Shown here: positions 42,832 to 52,572 of the stretch, in pieces | How the letters are laid out: every line of letters begins with the position of its first letter | Numbering within the stretch: position 1 is the stretch's first letter | Source: Bradyrhizobium oligotrophicum S58 | GTDB taxonomy: Bacteria; Pseudomonadota; Alphaproteobacteria; Rhizobiales; Xanthobacteraceae | DNA: 64,000 bases | Direction of reading: 5' to 3' | Assembly (NCBI RefSeq): GCF_000344805.1 | Contig: NC_020453.1 | Location: 7,544,001-7,608,000, forward strand | The notes under the pieces: model-generated | Told to the model about the DNA's origin: nothing | Database searches by the model: none | The model's input: the letters and a program-made list of their open reading frames with translations, nothing else | Made by a program: the position numbers and the translations under genes

Positions 42832-43044
42832 TCAGGCCCGCCAGAACGGCTTGTCGATCTCGGCGGCGATGTCGCTCCGGGAGAGGCCGAGGTCATGCAG
42901 ATCGCGCTCGGACCAGAGCGACAGCTCGTGCCGTGTTCGGTAGCGGAAGCGCCAGGCCGCAAGCATATCGGCTGCCTCCGACCATAGGCCGTGGGGCTTA
43001 TTTTCATGATGATTCGTCATCGACGAGGAGACGCACGTGGACAT
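42832..43044 (-). CDS. DUF1127 small protein
   Basis: A 70-residue protein whose C-terminal half is the DUF1127 (YjiS-like) motif: AWRFRYRTRHELSLWSERDL followed by HDLGLSRSDI. Such Arg-rich small proteins bind RNA or influence growth and C1/phosphate metabolism in alphaproteobacteria. The start at 43044 has CAGGAGG upstream; a Met eight codons later (MTNHHENK) is possible but lacks a ribosome-binding site. It is divergent from the LysR gene (114-bp gap). Confidence 0.85.
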   Translation of the reverse strand: MSTCVSSSMTNHHENKPHGLWSEAADMLAAWRFRYRTRHELSLWSERDLHDLGLSRSDIAAEIDKPFWRA

Positions 43045-43158
43045 TGAAGCCTCCTGAAACTACATTGAGGCTGCACTATCGGTGTTCAGCAAGGCATCTA
43101 CAAACGACATTAACTACCGCTTCGGATGATATAACGTCATGCATTGGGGAGGCCTTGG

Positions 43159-44079
43159 ATGGCGCGGCTGCCGTCGCTGAACGGGTTGCGGGCGTTCGAA
43201 GCTGCGGCGCGGCATCTGAGTTTTACCCGTGCGGCGGCCGAGTTGAACGTGACGCAGACCGCGATCAGCCATCAGATCAAGCGGTTGGAGGACGAGCTCG
43301 GGCTGCGCCTGTTCGTGCGGCAGAACCGCAGCCTCGCGTTGACACCGCAGGCCCGCGACTATCTCCCGCTGGTCCGCGCCGCCTTCGACGATCTCCGGCT
43401 GGCGACCGAGCGACTGGTGCGCAAGGACAACGCCAAGGTACTGACGGTCTCCACCATCGCCTCGCTGGCCGCAAAATGGCTGCTGCCGCGGCTGACCGCA
43501 TTCCAGGAGGCGCATCCGGGGATCGACGTGCGGATCACGACGTCGACCAATCTGGTCGATTTCCGCAAGGACGACGTCGACGCTGCGATCCGCTATGGCC
43601 GCGGCCACTGGCCCGGCGTGCGCGCCGAATGGCTGATGGCCGACGAGTTGTTTCCGGTCTGCAGCCCGGCGCTGCTGCAGGGCGACAGGCCGCTGCGCCG
43701 TCCGGAAGACCTCGCCCATCACACGCTGCTGCAGGCCAGCGGCGGCTATGACGACGACTGGCGGCTGTGGCTGACCGCGGCAGGTCTGCCGGTCGAGATG
43801 TCCAGGCAGGGCAGGCTGAGCTTCGATCTGTCGCTCATGACCGTTCAGGCCGCGATCGACGGCCTTGGCGTCGCGATCGGACGTACGGCCTACGTCCAGG
43901 ACGACGTCGCCAAGGGCCGCCTCGTCGTGCCGTTCAAGATGGCGCTGCCGAGCGACGCCGGGTTCTATCTGGTGACGCCGGAGGGACGGACCGATCCACC
44001 AAAGCTGAGATCGTTCCGGCAATGGCTGAAGGGTGCAGCGCAGCAAAGAAATGCAGCGTCGAATTCTGTTCAGCGCTAG
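43159..44079 (+). CDS. LysR-family regulator, GcvA-like
   Basis: A 306-residue LTTR with the GcvA-type start LPSLNGLRAFEAAARHLSFT, the HTH RAAAELNVTQTAISHQIKRL and an effector domain with STNLVDFRKDDVDAAIRYGR and the WLTAAGLPVEMSRQ segment typical of the GcvA/AmpR branch. The start at 43159 is preferred over a site five codons upstream since MARLPSLNGL is the family beginning. It precedes the MFS gene on the same strand (120-bp gap) and may regulate it or the divergent DUF1127 gene. Confidence 0.9.
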   Translation: MARLPSLNGLRAFEAAARHLSFTRAAAELNVTQTAISHQIKRLEDELGLRLFVRQNRSLALTPQARDYLPLVRAAFDDLRLATERLVRKDNAKVLTVSTIASLAAKWLLPRLTAFQEAHPGIDVRITTSTNLVDFRKDDVDAAIRYGRGHWPGVRAEWLMADELFPVCSPALLQGDRPLRRPEDLAHHTLLQASGGYDDDWRLWLTAAGLPVEMSRQGRLSFDLSLMTVQAAIDGLGVAIGRTAYVQDDVAKGRLVVPFKMALPSDAGFYLVTPEGRTDPPKLRSFRQWLKGAAQQRNAASNSVQR

Positions 44080-44199
44080 GCATTTGGTAGCAAACCTATT
44101 GGCCGACACGATGTCGCGTGGCAGATTGCCACACCCTTTCCTTTCGGCCGGCGCAGAATGTCTTCCGCACGAGCCACTCGACGGTAGGAGTTTTCTCGC

Positions 44200-45513
44200 G
44201 TGTCACCGACCTCAGCCCAGCAGCCCGCCACCATCAAGTCGCGCATCGGCGCGATCCTGCGCGCCACCAGCGGCAATTTTCTCGAGCAGTTCGATTTCTT
44301 CCTGTTCGGGTTCTATGCGGCCGCGATCGGCAAGGCGTTCTTCCCGTCGACCGACGAGACCGCGTCGCTGCTGAATACATTCGGCGTGTTCTGGCTCGGC
44401 GCGCTGATGCGGCCCGTCGGCGCCATCGTGCTCGGCGCCTATATCGACCGGATCGGCCGCCGCCAGGGCCTCATCGTGACGCTTGCCATCATGGCCGCCG
44501 GCACCGTCGTGATCGCGTTCTGTCCGACCTACGAGACCATCGGCATCGCCGCACCGGTCATCGTGCTGCTCGGCCGCCTGCTGCAGGGCTTCTCGGCCGG
44601 CGTCGAGCTCGGCGGCGTATCGGTGTATTTGTCCGAGATCGCCACGCCAGGCCGCCGCGGTTTCTACACCTCGTTCCAGTCCTCGAGCCAGCAGGTCGCG
44701 ATCTTCGTCGCCTCGATCCTCGGCTATCTCCTGAGCGAGACGATGCCGGCAGCCACCGTGACCGCCTGGGGCTGGCGCATCCCGTTCTTCGTCGGCTGCC
44801 TGATCATCCCGCTGATCTTCTTCCTGCGCCGCACGCTGGAGGAGACGCCGGCGTTCCTCGCGATGAAGAAGCATCCGACCGCCAGCGAAGTGTTCGCCTC
44901 GGCGCTCGCCAACTGGCGCATCGTGCTGCTCGGCATGATGATCGCGATCCTGACCACCACGACGTTCTACTTCGTCACCGTCTATACGCCGACCTTCGGC
45001 AAGAACGTGCTGAAGCTGTCGACGGCGGACGCGCTGCTGGTGACGCTGCTGGTCGCGGTGACTAACTTCATCTGGAACCCGGTCGGCGGCGCGCTGTCCG
45101 ACAAGATCGGCCGCAAGCCGGTGCTGATCGCGATCGCCACGCTGGCGCTGCTGACGGCCTATCCGGCGCTGAGCTGGCTGGTCTCGGCGCCGAGCTTCGG
45201 CAAGATGCTCGCGGTCGAGATGATGTTCTCGTTCTATTTCGGCATGTACAGCGGCACCATGCTGGGCGCGCTGGTCGAGATCGTGCCGGCGCATGTCCGC
45301 ACCACCTGCTTCTCGCTGGCATTCGCACTCGCCGCGGCGCTGTTCGGCACCTTCACGCCGTTCGCCTCGACCTGGCTGATCGACAAGACCGGCGACAAGG
45401 CCTCGCCCGGCTACTGGCTGATGTTCGCTGCCGTGCTCGGCATCATCGCGGCACTGACGGTGTATCGCGGTGGCCGCCAGGCGGTCGCGGCGCGCGAGCC
45501 GGTCACGGCCTGA
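44200..45513 (+). CDS. MFS transporter, metabolite:H+ symporter (citrate-proton type)
   Basis: A 437-residue protein with 12 membrane segments. The N-terminus ([20 protein letters not shown]) carries the acidic residue set of MHS transporters. The loop motif [20 protein letters not shown] matches G-x3-D-R-x-G-R-R, and [20 protein letters not shown] is the central signature. The start is GTG at 44200 with GGTAGGAG upstream. It likely imports a carboxylate with protons. It ends just before a strong terminator at 45534. Confidence 0.9.
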   Translation: MSPTSAQQPATIKSRIGAILRATSGNFLEQFDFFLFGFYAAAIGKAFFPSTDETASLLNTFGVFWLGALMRPVGAIVLGAYIDRIGRRQGLIVTLAIMAAGTVVIAFCPTYETIGIAAPVIVLLGRLLQGFSAGVELGGVSVYLSEIATPGRRGFYTSFQSSSQQVAIFVASILGYLLSETMPAATVTAWGWRIPFFVGCLIIPLIFFLRRTLEETPAFLAMKKHPTASEVFASALANWRIVLLGMMIAILTTTTFYFVTVYTPTFGKNVLKLSTADALLVTLLVAVTNFIWNPVGGALSDKIGRKPVLIAIATLALLTAYPALSWLVSAPSFGKMLAVEMMFSFYFGMYSGTMLGALVEIVPAHVRTTCFSLAFALAAALFGTFTPFASTWLIDKTGDKASPGYWLMFAAVLGIIAALTVYRGGRQAVAAREPVTA

Positions 45514-45533
45514 TCGCGCCTTCTGTGATAGTC

Positions 45534-45566
45534 CGGGCGGCATCGGGACGGTGCCGCCCGTTTTTT
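45534..45566 (+). terminator. Rho-independent terminator of the MFS gene
   Basis: A perfect 9-bp stem CGGGCGGCA / TGCCGCCCG with a 9-base loop is followed by TTTTTT. It lies 21 bp after the MFS stop codon and 42 bp before the CinA-like gene, so the two genes are separate units. Confidence 0.85.
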
Positions 45567-45607
45567 ATGTGCCGCCGGCGCGCGGGCGGCCCGTGGAGAA
45601 AATTGAC

Positions 45608-46090
45608 ATGGACGAGCTGATCGCCATTGCCGGGCAGGTCGCGGCACGACTGATCTCGCGCAAGCAGACCATTGCGGTCGCCGAATCCTCGGCCGGCGGA
45701 CTGATCGCGGCTGCGCTGCTTGCTGTGCCCGGCGCCTCGGCCTATTTCCTCGGCGGCGCCGTGGTCTATACCCGCGATGCCCGCCGCGTGCTGATGGATA
45801 TTCCGGACGAAGCGATGAAGGGCATCCGCTCGGCGTCGGAGCCGTATGCCGAGCTCCTGGCGCGGCAGATCAGGACGCGCTTTGCGACCGATTGGGGTCT
45901 GTCGGAAACCGGCGCAGCCGGCCCGACCGGCAACCGCTATGGCGACGCGGCAGGGCATGCGTGCTTCGCTGTCGCCGGGCCTGCGTCCGCTGTAGTGACA
46001 TTAGAAAGCGGCGGCAGCGACCGTTTCGCCAACATGCAGCTGTTCGCGAAAGGCGCGCTGGAGCTGTTGCTCGAGAAGCTCACCCCATAA
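45608..46090 (+). CDS. CinA C-terminal domain protein (NMN amidohydrolase, PncC-like)
   Basis: A 160-residue protein equal to the C-terminal domain of CinA: IAVAESSAGGLIAAALLAVP with the active Ser, YFLGGAVVYTRDARRVLMDI and GLSETGAAGPTGNRYGDAAG. It should deamidate nicotinamide mononucleotide to nicotinate mononucleotide in pyridine-nucleotide salvage. The N-terminal MoCF-like ADP-ribose pyrophosphatase domain of full CinA is absent, as in many alphaproteobacterial single-domain versions. The ATG at 45608 opens the domain. Confidence 0.85.
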   Translation: MDELIAIAGQVAARLISRKQTIAVAESSAGGLIAAALLAVPGASAYFLGGAVVYTRDARRVLMDIPDEAMKGIRSASEPYAELLARQIRTRFATDWGLSETGAAGPTGNRYGDAAGHACFAVAGPASAVVTLESGGSDRFANMQLFAKGALELLLEKLTP

Positions 46091-46242
46091 TCCGGTGTCG
46101 TCCCGGACAAGCCCGCTGACGCGCGGCGTCGGCGGGCGCCGATCCGGGACCCATACCGCGTGATCTCGCTTGGGGCAGGCTCCGCGTTGTTGCAGTCGCG
46201 CAAACCAACGTCCGCCGGTGGTTAGGGGTCCCTGCGTTCGCA

Positions 46243-47729
46243 CTAGGGTTTCTACACGGTTTGGAGGGCTCTGCCGGCGACGAGGATTTGGAAGCGATTC
46301 ATTCCGTTGTGGAAGGTGATGGGCCCGGGAGGCCGATGGGAGGCGTAGCCGGTCCATCCTCCGAGTTTGGCGATGATCCATGCCGCCCACGCGAGTGTTT
46401 CGGAAGGATGAGGGTTTTCCTGAAGCTTGGTCCTGCCCTTCATCGTCTTGTTGATGGCCGCCAGGGCCTTCATTTCTTCCGGAGTGAAGGCGCATTCGAT
46501 CGGCAGTTGTTGACCGCCGTTGCGGGCCTGAACGAGCTGAATGACGATGCAGGCTGCTTTGGTGGCGATGGCCACGAGCTTGATCAGGGCCTGGGCGCTT
46601 TCGAGCTGGCTGTCCTCGATCTGCAACCCTTGGGTCTTCAGCGAGCGGAAGAGCTGTTCGATGATCCAGCGCTGCTTGTACCAGGAGACGATCTGCCAAG
46701 CGTCGGACGCCTTGGCGATCGAATGAGTGGTCAAGAGCAGCCAATGAACGGCCTCAGCCCCTTTCGGAGGATACAATTCGACGACTTCCACGAAGCTGAC
46801 TTCGACGCGCTCCGGCAGGCCCTTCACGCCGGGGCGCGCCGGCCGCTTGAGCTCGGCCGTTCCGAACCGCAGCGAGAGCTGAGCTTGGCGGGCGCGGCGA
46901 TCCATGCGCTGCGGCAGGTCGATCATCGCCTTGTCGCAGAAGCGCGCTCGCTCCACCGCCTGGTAGAGTGTGCTGCCATCGGCCAGCGCATGATCGTGCA
47001 TGGCTCGCGTCAGCAGGTGGACGTTGTCTCCCGGCGTCAAAGCCCAATGCGCAAAGAACTCCCCTTCGCGATCATTGACGACGGTGATCATGCGTGCGGC
47101 AGCCAGAACGTCACAGGCCTGTTCGGCGGTCGTCACCCAGCGCGCCGATTCCTTGTCGGCCAACTCCCGCTGGTCGTGAGGCACCTTCACCTTGCCCCGG
47201 CGCGTCCACACCTTGCCGCCGGTGAGACCGAGGCAGGCGCCGCTGTCGGCATCGACCGCCAACATGGCATGCAACAGCACGCCACGGGCATTGCCTTTGC
47301 CGACCTCGCCCAGTCCGCGCCGCCGCCCCTTCCGCGTCTGGAATTTGACCTCGCTGGTGTCCTGGATCGCCAGCACATGCCGCCCCGCGACCACAGTCGC
47401 CGTCTGCCGGCTCCAGCCTTCAATCAGCCGATCGATCGTGACTTGCGGATTGTTCACAAACCGCCAGTACGCCATGTACGCGGCCCAGTCACCCTGCGCC
47501 ATCCGGCGCAGGCAGACGCTGCGCGTGCAAAGCATAGCCTGGACGAACGCTGCCCCCTTTTATCGAGGCGAACGTCGCCAAACTCCCCCAGTGACAGATC
47601 CGGCTCTCGCTCCATCTCCGATGCTCCCTTGAATCAAGCATCGGAGATGGAATCATACAACCCGTAAAGACGGCACAACATCATGACTTCCCGAGTCAAT
47701 CTGTCGCGCCAGACGTGTAGAAACCTTAG
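46243..47729 (-). mobile_element. Complete IS4-family insertion sequence with 10-bp target duplication
   Basis: A 1487-bp element. The left end CTAGGGTTTCTACACG (46243-46258) and the right end CGTGTAGAAACCTTAG (47714-47729) are inverted repeats with one mismatch in 16. It is flanked on both sides by TGCGTTCGCA (46233-46242 and 47730-47739), a 10-bp direct duplication. The size, ends and duplication length fit the IS4 family. The intact duplication indicates a fairly recent insertion. Confidence 0.93.
46252..47615 (-). CDS. IS4-family transposase, read in two frames
   Basis: The main frame (46252-47535) encodes 427 residues of a DDE transposase: the first Asp in LAIQDTSEVKF, the second in TVVNDREGEFF, and the IS4 signature Y-x2-R-x3-E-x6-K in SWYKQRWIIEQLFRSLKTQG. 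The true N-terminus lies in another frame from ATG 47615, with AGGGAGCATCGGAG before it: MEREPDLSLGEFGDVRLDKR. The two join sensibly as LDKR-GAAFVQAML only by a -1 shift at an A4-G5 run (47553-47561). So either programmed -1 frameshifting occurs or one base has been lost. It is essentially full-length otherwise. Confidence 0.85.
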
Positions 47730-47801
47730 TGCGTTCGCAGGGACGACAGCGCGTTTGGAGCGCCGCCCGTGGCTCTCACGACGAGGGGACTATGCCTGCT
47801 C

Positions 47802-49142
47802 TCACTTCTCTCGGAACGCGCGCATCAGCTGGTCGTGCAGCGGCTTCATCAGATAGGAGATCACGGTGCGGTCGCCGGTCTGGACGAAGGCTTCGGCCGG
47901 CATGCCCGGGATCAGCTTGACGTCGCCTAAACGGGCAATCTCCTCCGGCGACATCGAGACGCGGATCGTGTAGTAGCTCTGGCCGGTGCGCTGGTCGGTG
48001 GTGACATCCGGCGAGACGCGGCTGACGACGCCGTTCAATTCCGGAGTGGTGCGTTGGTTGAAGGCCGAGAGCCGCAGCAGGGTCTTCTGGCCGACCTGCA
48101 GCTTGTCGATGTCCTGCGGATTGACCTTGGCCTCGACCTGCAGGTCGTCACTCTGCGGCACGATCAGCATGATGGTGTCGCCCGCGGTGATGACGCCGCC
48201 GACGGTGTGGACGGAGGACTGCAGCACCATGCCGTCCTGCGGGGCGCGGATGTCGACGCGGCGCAGCTGGTCCTCGGCGGTCACCTTGCGCTCGACGAAC
48301 TCGCCGATCTTGTCGGTGGTCTCGCGCAGATCCTTCGACACCTCGCTGACCATGTCCTTGTCGACCTGGATGATCTGCAGCTCGGTCTCGCTGATCTTGC
48401 CCTTGGCCTGGGCACGCGCAGCGATGAACTGCGCGCGCTCGCCGTTGAGGCGGGCGGCGTCGCGCTCCAGGGTGGTCAGGCGCGACAGCTGCACCAGATG
48501 CTGCTCATAGAGCTGGCGCACGCCGTCGAGCTCCTTCTGCACCAGCGCGATCTCCTGGTCCTTGGCGGCAACCTGCGCCGAGAGGCCCTCGATCTCCTCG
48601 CCCAGCTGGGCCACGCGCTCGCGCAGCTGCGCCTTCTGGCCGATGCGGCCGTTGACGCGGACCTCGAACAGCTTCGTCTCGCTCGCCGTCAGGCTCTTGA
48701 CGTCGGGGTCACTCATGCGCTGCAGCAGCTGCGGCGGAAACAGGATCTTGGCCCAGCCGCGCTGCTCGGCCTCAAGCCGGGCGGCGCGCGCCTGCAGCGC
48801 ATCGAGATTCTTGGTGACGATGGCGAGAGACGCCTTGGTCACGGTGTCGTCGAGCCGCACCACGATGTCGCCGGACTTGACGACGTCGCCGTCACGCGCC
48901 CGGAGTTCGCCGACCACGCCGCCGGTCGGATGCTGCACCTTCTTGACGTTGGATTCGACCACGATCTGGCCGGGCGCGATCAGCGCGCCGGAGATCTGCT
49001 GGGTCGCGGCCCAGCCGCCGAGCCCGCCGGCAACCGCGACGACCACGCCCATGCCGACCAGCAGGTGGCGACGGATCGACTCGCGCACGCTCGCCGGCTT
49101 GCGTGCTCCCGTCAGCGGCCCCGCAATGACCTGACTGCTCAT
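47802..49142 (-). CDS. Type I secretion membrane fusion protein, HlyD/PrtE family
   Basis: A 446-residue adaptor. It has a short cytoplasmic N-terminus, one membrane helix (LLVGMGVVVAVAGGLGGWAA), a lipoyl half (ISGALIAPGQIVVESNVKKV, then HPTGGVVGELRARDGDVVKSG), a long coiled-coil hairpin (about residues 110-290) and a barrel domain with VDIRAPQDGMVLQSSVHTVG. It ends in the family C-terminus YLMKPLHDQLMRAFREK. It bridges the ABC exporter and TolC in the periplasm. The start overlaps the stop of the ABC gene (ATGA), so they form one operon. No TolC gene is seen nearby. Confidence 0.92.
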   Translation of the reverse strand: MSSQVIAGPLTGARKPASVRESIRRHLLVGMGVVVAVAGGLGGWAATQQISGALIAPGQIVVESNVKKVQHPTGGVVGELRARDGDVVKSGDIVVRLDDTVTKASLAIVTKNLDALQARAARLEAEQRGWAKILFPPQLLQRMSDPDVKSLTASETKLFEVRVNGRIGQKAQLRERVAQLGEEIEGLSAQVAAKDQEIALVQKELDGVRQLYEQHLVQLSRLTTLERDAARLNGERAQFIAARAQAKGKISETELQIIQVDKDMVSEVSKDLRETTDKIGEFVERKVTAEDQLRRVDIRAPQDGMVLQSSVHTVGGVITAGDTIMLIVPQSDDLQVEAKVNPQDIDKLQVGQKTLLRLSAFNQRTTPELNGVVSRVSPDVTTDQRTGQSYYTIRVSMSPEEIARLGDVKLIPGMPAEAFVQTGDRTVISYLMKPLHDQLMRAFREK

Positions 49143-50896
49143 GCCTTCGTCACTCCGGCCTCGGAGACGATCTTGATCGGCGCCGGCGTCGTCACGCGCG
49201 GCTGCAGCACCTGCGCCAGTACCGTCTCCTTCGGACCGAACGCCTGCGCCCGGCCGTCCTTCATCACCAGCACCTGATCGACCGCCTCGATGCCGATCGG
49301 ACGGTGCGCGACGACGACGACGATGGCGCCGCGCGCCCGCGCCGAGCGCACCGCGCGCGACAGCGCCTCGTCGCCCTCGGTGTCGAGATTGGAGTTGGGC
49401 TCGTCGAGCACGATCAGGAACGGATTGCCGTAGAGCGCGCGGGCCAGCGCCACGCGCTGCGCCTGGCCCGCCGACAGCGCCGCACCCTGCTCGCCGATCT
49501 GGGTGTCGTAGCCCTCGCGCATCTTGATGATCATGTCGTGCACGCCGGCTTCCTGGGCGGCGGCGATGATGCCATCGGGGGAGGCCTGCGGATCGAAACG
49601 GCTGATGTTCTGTGCGACCGAGCCTGCGAACAGCTCGACGTCCTGCGGCAGATAGCCGATGTGACGGCCGAGCTCGTCCGTCGACCACTGGTCGAGCGCC
49701 GCGCCGTCGAGCCGGACATGGCCCCGCACCGGACGCCAGACACCGACCAGCGCACGCACCAGCGACGACTTGCCCGACGCGCTCGGGCCGATGATGCCGA
49801 GGCCGTTTCCGGCGGACAGCGCGAAGCTGACATCCTGCACGATCGCCTTTTGATCGCCGGGCGCGACGATCGAGATCGCCTCGACCGACAGCTTGCCGAC
49901 CGGCGGCTGCAGCAGGGTCGGCGCGGAACGCTGCGGCATGGTCTGCAGCAGCTGGCTCAGCCGGTGCCAGCTCTGCCGCGCGGCAACGAAGCTCTTCCAA
50001 TGCGCGATCGCGAGATCGACCGGCGCCAGCGCCCGCGCGCTGAGGATCGAGCCGGCGATGATGATGCCGGCGGTCGCCTCCTGGTGGATGACGAGATAGG
50101 CTCCGACCGCGAGCACGGCCGATTGCAGCATCATCCGCAACACCTTGGCGATGGCGCCAAGACCGCCGACGACGTCGCTGGCGCGCTGGTTGCCGGCGAG
50201 ATATTTCTCGTTGGTCTCGCTCCAGCGCTGCATCAGCCGCCCGGTCATGCCCATCGCGACCAGCACCTCGGCGTTGCGCCGGCTTGCGGTGGCGAGATCA
50301 TTGCGACGGGCGGCGAGGCCCATCGCCTCCTTGGCTGGGGTGCGGGTGAGATACTCGGTGATCAGCGTCAGGGTGACGAGGATGACGGCGCCGACCAGCG
50401 CCGTGACGCCGAGCATCACGTGGAAGGCGAAGCAGATCGCCAGATACAGCGGCAGCCACGGCAGGTCGAAGAACGCGCCGGGTCCCTGGCTGCCGAGAAA
50501 GCTCCTGATGTTGTCGAGGTCGCGCAGCGGCTGCAGACCCTCATTGCGACCGCCGACCGACAGCGGCAGCCGCACCACCGTGTCGAACACCCGCGCGTTC
50601 AGGCTCTCGTCCAGCGCAGTGCCGATCCGGCCGAGAATGCGGCTGCGGATCATGTCGAGCGCGCCCTGCGCGGCGTACAGCGCGGCCGCGATGATGATGA
50701 GGCCGATCAGGGTCGGCACCGACCGGCTCGGCAGCACCCGGTCGTAGACCTCCAGCATGAAGATCGAGCCGGTCAAATAGAGCAGGTTGATGATGCAGCT
50801 CATCACGCCGACGCCGATGAACGCGCTGCGGCAGCCGCGCAAGGCATCGCTGAGTTCGGATTGCCTCACGTGAGGTGCGGCCGCCATCACCACCAT
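49139..50896 (-). CDS. Type I secretion ABC transporter, PrtD family
   Basis: A 585-residue half-transporter. The N-terminal permease domain has six helices starting with GVGVMSCIINLLYLTGSIFM and the PrtD landmark FFDLPWLPLYLAICFAFH. The ATPase domain has Walker A GPSASGKSSL, signature LSAGQAQRVALARAL and Walker B FLIVLDEPNSNLDTEGD. It lacks an N-terminal C39 peptidase, as in exporters of RTX and protease-type proteins with uncleaved C-terminal signals. It exports an unfolded protein together with the HlyD gene product encoded directly downstream. A possible cargo is the RTX-like protein at 63.4 kb. Confidence 0.93.
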   Translation of the reverse strand: MVVMAAAPHVRQSELSDALRGCRSAFIGVGVMSCIINLLYLTGSIFMLEVYDRVLPSRSVPTLIGLIIIAAALYAAQGALDMIRSRILGRIGTALDESLNARVFDTVVRLPLSVGGRNEGLQPLRDLDNIRSFLGSQGPGAFFDLPWLPLYLAICFAFHVMLGVTALVGAVILVTLTLITEYLTRTPAKEAMGLAARRNDLATASRRNAEVLVAMGMTGRLMQRWSETNEKYLAGNQRASDVVGGLGAIAKVLRMMLQSAVLAVGAYLVIHQEATAGIIIAGSILSARALAPVDLAIAHWKSFVAARQSWHRLSQLLQTMPQRSAPTLLQPPVGKLSVEAISIVAPGDQKAIVQDVSFALSAGNGLGIIGPSASGKSSLVRALVGVWRPVRGHVRLDGAALDQWSTDELGRHIGYLPQDVELFAGSVAQNISRFDPQASPDGIIAAAQEAGVHDMIIKMREGYDTQIGEQGAALSAGQAQRVALARALYGNPFLIVLDEPNSNLDTEGDEALSRAVRSARARGAIVVVVAHRPIGIEAVDQVLVMKDGRAQAFGPKETVLAQVLQPRVTTPAPIKIVSEAGVTKA

Positions 50897-51081
50897 CTCT
50901 TCAATTGATCAAATGAGCTGCAAGACCGCCGATAAAAAGCACAAACTGGCGGCAAACGCGGCGAAATATACTGATTCCTGCGGCGAGCGTCCAACGATGC
51001 TCACTTTAGCGTAAATTAGCGATGTGCCTGGGTGTGTCGCGCGGCGCAGTGCAAACGTTCAGCCGCGCCGGAGCGCAAGCC

Positions 51082-51351
51082 CTAGAGCCGCCCGCCGGTC
51101 CGCACCAGCCGCACCACCAGCAGAAGAATGATGGCGCCGAGCGCGGAATAGACGATTTCGGACACGAGGCCGGTCCCGATCCGGATGCCGAGCCGCGGGA
51201 AGATGAGGCTCGCGACCAGGGCGCCGAGCACGCCGATCACGATGTCGCCGACCAGCCCGAAGCCGGTCCCGCGCACGATCTTGCCGGCCAGCCAGCCTGC
51301 AACCAGGCCAACGAACAGAATGACCAGGATACCTTCGTTCGATACGTGCAT
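51082..51351 (-). CDS. GlsB/YeaQ/YmgE family stress membrane protein
   Basis: An 89-residue protein with three hydrophobic segments, each opening with Gly-rich turns (ILFVGLVAGWLAGKIVRGTG; LVGDIVIGVLGALVASLIFP; IVYSALGAIILLLVVRLV). This is the transglycosylase-associated (YeaQ/YmgE) family of small inner-membrane proteins, often induced by stress. It stands alone between the exporter operon and the peptide ABC operon. Confidence 0.88.
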   Translation of the reverse strand: MHVSNEGILVILFVGLVAGWLAGKIVRGTGFGLVGDIVIGVLGALVASLIFPRLGIRIGTGLVSEIVYSALGAIILLLVVRLVRTGGRL

Positions 51352-51475
51352 GGCGTGTCCTCATCCGGCGCGGACGATCGATGCCACGCGTGACAGCACC
51401 TTAGCGAGGCCGCTGCGACGCTTCGACACGCGATGCACGGTTCTGGCGGCCGGGCGGCGTGTTTCGGGCGGACCG

Positions 51476-52460
51476 TTACGTTGCCGCCACACTCACTGGC
51501 GCCTCGGCCAGAATGCAGCGCGCCCGCCGCTGCGGCCCGAGCGCAATGTTCGGCGGCATCGCCTCCGAACAGCGCGGCTGCGCCAGGCTGCAGCGCGGCG
51601 CGAACGAGCAGCTCCGCGGCGCCTGGTCGAGCGAGGGCGGCGTGCCCGGAATGGTCTGCAGCCGCTCGCCGCGCCTGGCGCCGTGGACCGTCGACGCCAG
51701 AAGGCCTCGGGCATAGGGGTGCACGGGTTGGCGGACGATGTCGCGCAAGCTGCCCTGCTCCACGATCTCTCCGGCATACATCACCGCGACACGGTCGCAG
51801 ATCTCGATCGCGACGCCGATGTCGTGGGTGACGAAGATGACGGACATGCCGAACTCGCGCTGCAGCTCGCGCAGCAGCAACAGGATCTGGATCTGCACGG
51901 TGGCATCGAGCGCGGTGGTCGGCTCGTCCGCGAGCAGCACCTTGGGACGGCACGCCAGCGCCAGCGCGATCATCGCCCGCTGCCCGCATGCCGCCGGACA
52001 TCTCGTGCGGATAGGAGTCGAGCCTCCGCTTGGCCGAGGGAATGCGGACGACGTCGAGCATCTCCAGCGCCCGCGCGCGCCCTTCCGCGGAACTCTTGCC
52101 CTCGTGCCGCATCACGGTTTCGGCGATCTGCTTGCCGATCGTGTAGACCGGATCGAGCGCAAGCCCCGGCTCCTGGAAGATCATCGACGCCGTGCGGCCG
52201 CGGAACTGCGACAGCTCGTCCTCGCTCATCGCGAGCACGTCACGCCCCATGACCTTGACGCTGCCGGAAATCTGCGTCCGCCTGTTCGGCAGCAGCCGCA
52301 TCAGCGCGCGCATGGTCACGCTCTTGCCGGAGCCGGACTCGCCGAGCAGGCCCAGCACCTCGCCATCCGCCAGCGACAGGCTGACATCATTCACCGCATG
52401 CACCGTGCGCTCGCCGGTGAAGCGAATGGTGAGGTTGTCGATCTCGACGAGGTTGGTCAT
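51476..52460 (-). pseudogene. Oligopeptide ABC ATP-binding protein (OppD/DppD type), frameshifted
   Basis: The 5' part from ATG 52460 encodes MTNLVEIDNLTIRF, Walker A GLLGESGSGKSVTM and PHEMSGGMR. The frame is then lost and resumes in another frame with [20 protein letters not shown], the Walker B region, [20 protein letters not shown] and the OppD C-terminal cysteine motif [14 protein letters not shown]. Removing one G within a short run at about 51982-51986 restores [15 protein letters not shown], so this is a single-base insertion. It could be a recent mutation or a sequencing error. It is the last gene of the ABC operon. Confidence 0.82.
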
Positions 52461-52572
52461 GGCTACTTCACCTTGCCGCCAGGAACGCCCCGGCAGTTCT
52501 CCGATGCGAACTGCCACGCTCCCCCTCCAGGGGAGGGTGAGACCGCCGGGCGGGATGCAGACGTCTCTCCCA

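Larger units (their letters stand above)
46095..47752. repeat. Family C palindromic repeat, interrupted by the IS element
   Basis: GTCGTCCCGGACAAGCCC and GCGCCGATCCGGGACCCATA, a core, then GGGTCCCTGCGTTCGCA up to 46242; the repeat resumes at 47730 with TGCGTTCGCAGGGACGACAG. Joining the halves restores GTCCCTGCGTTCGCAGGGAC, a hairpin stem of this family. Confidence 0.75.
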
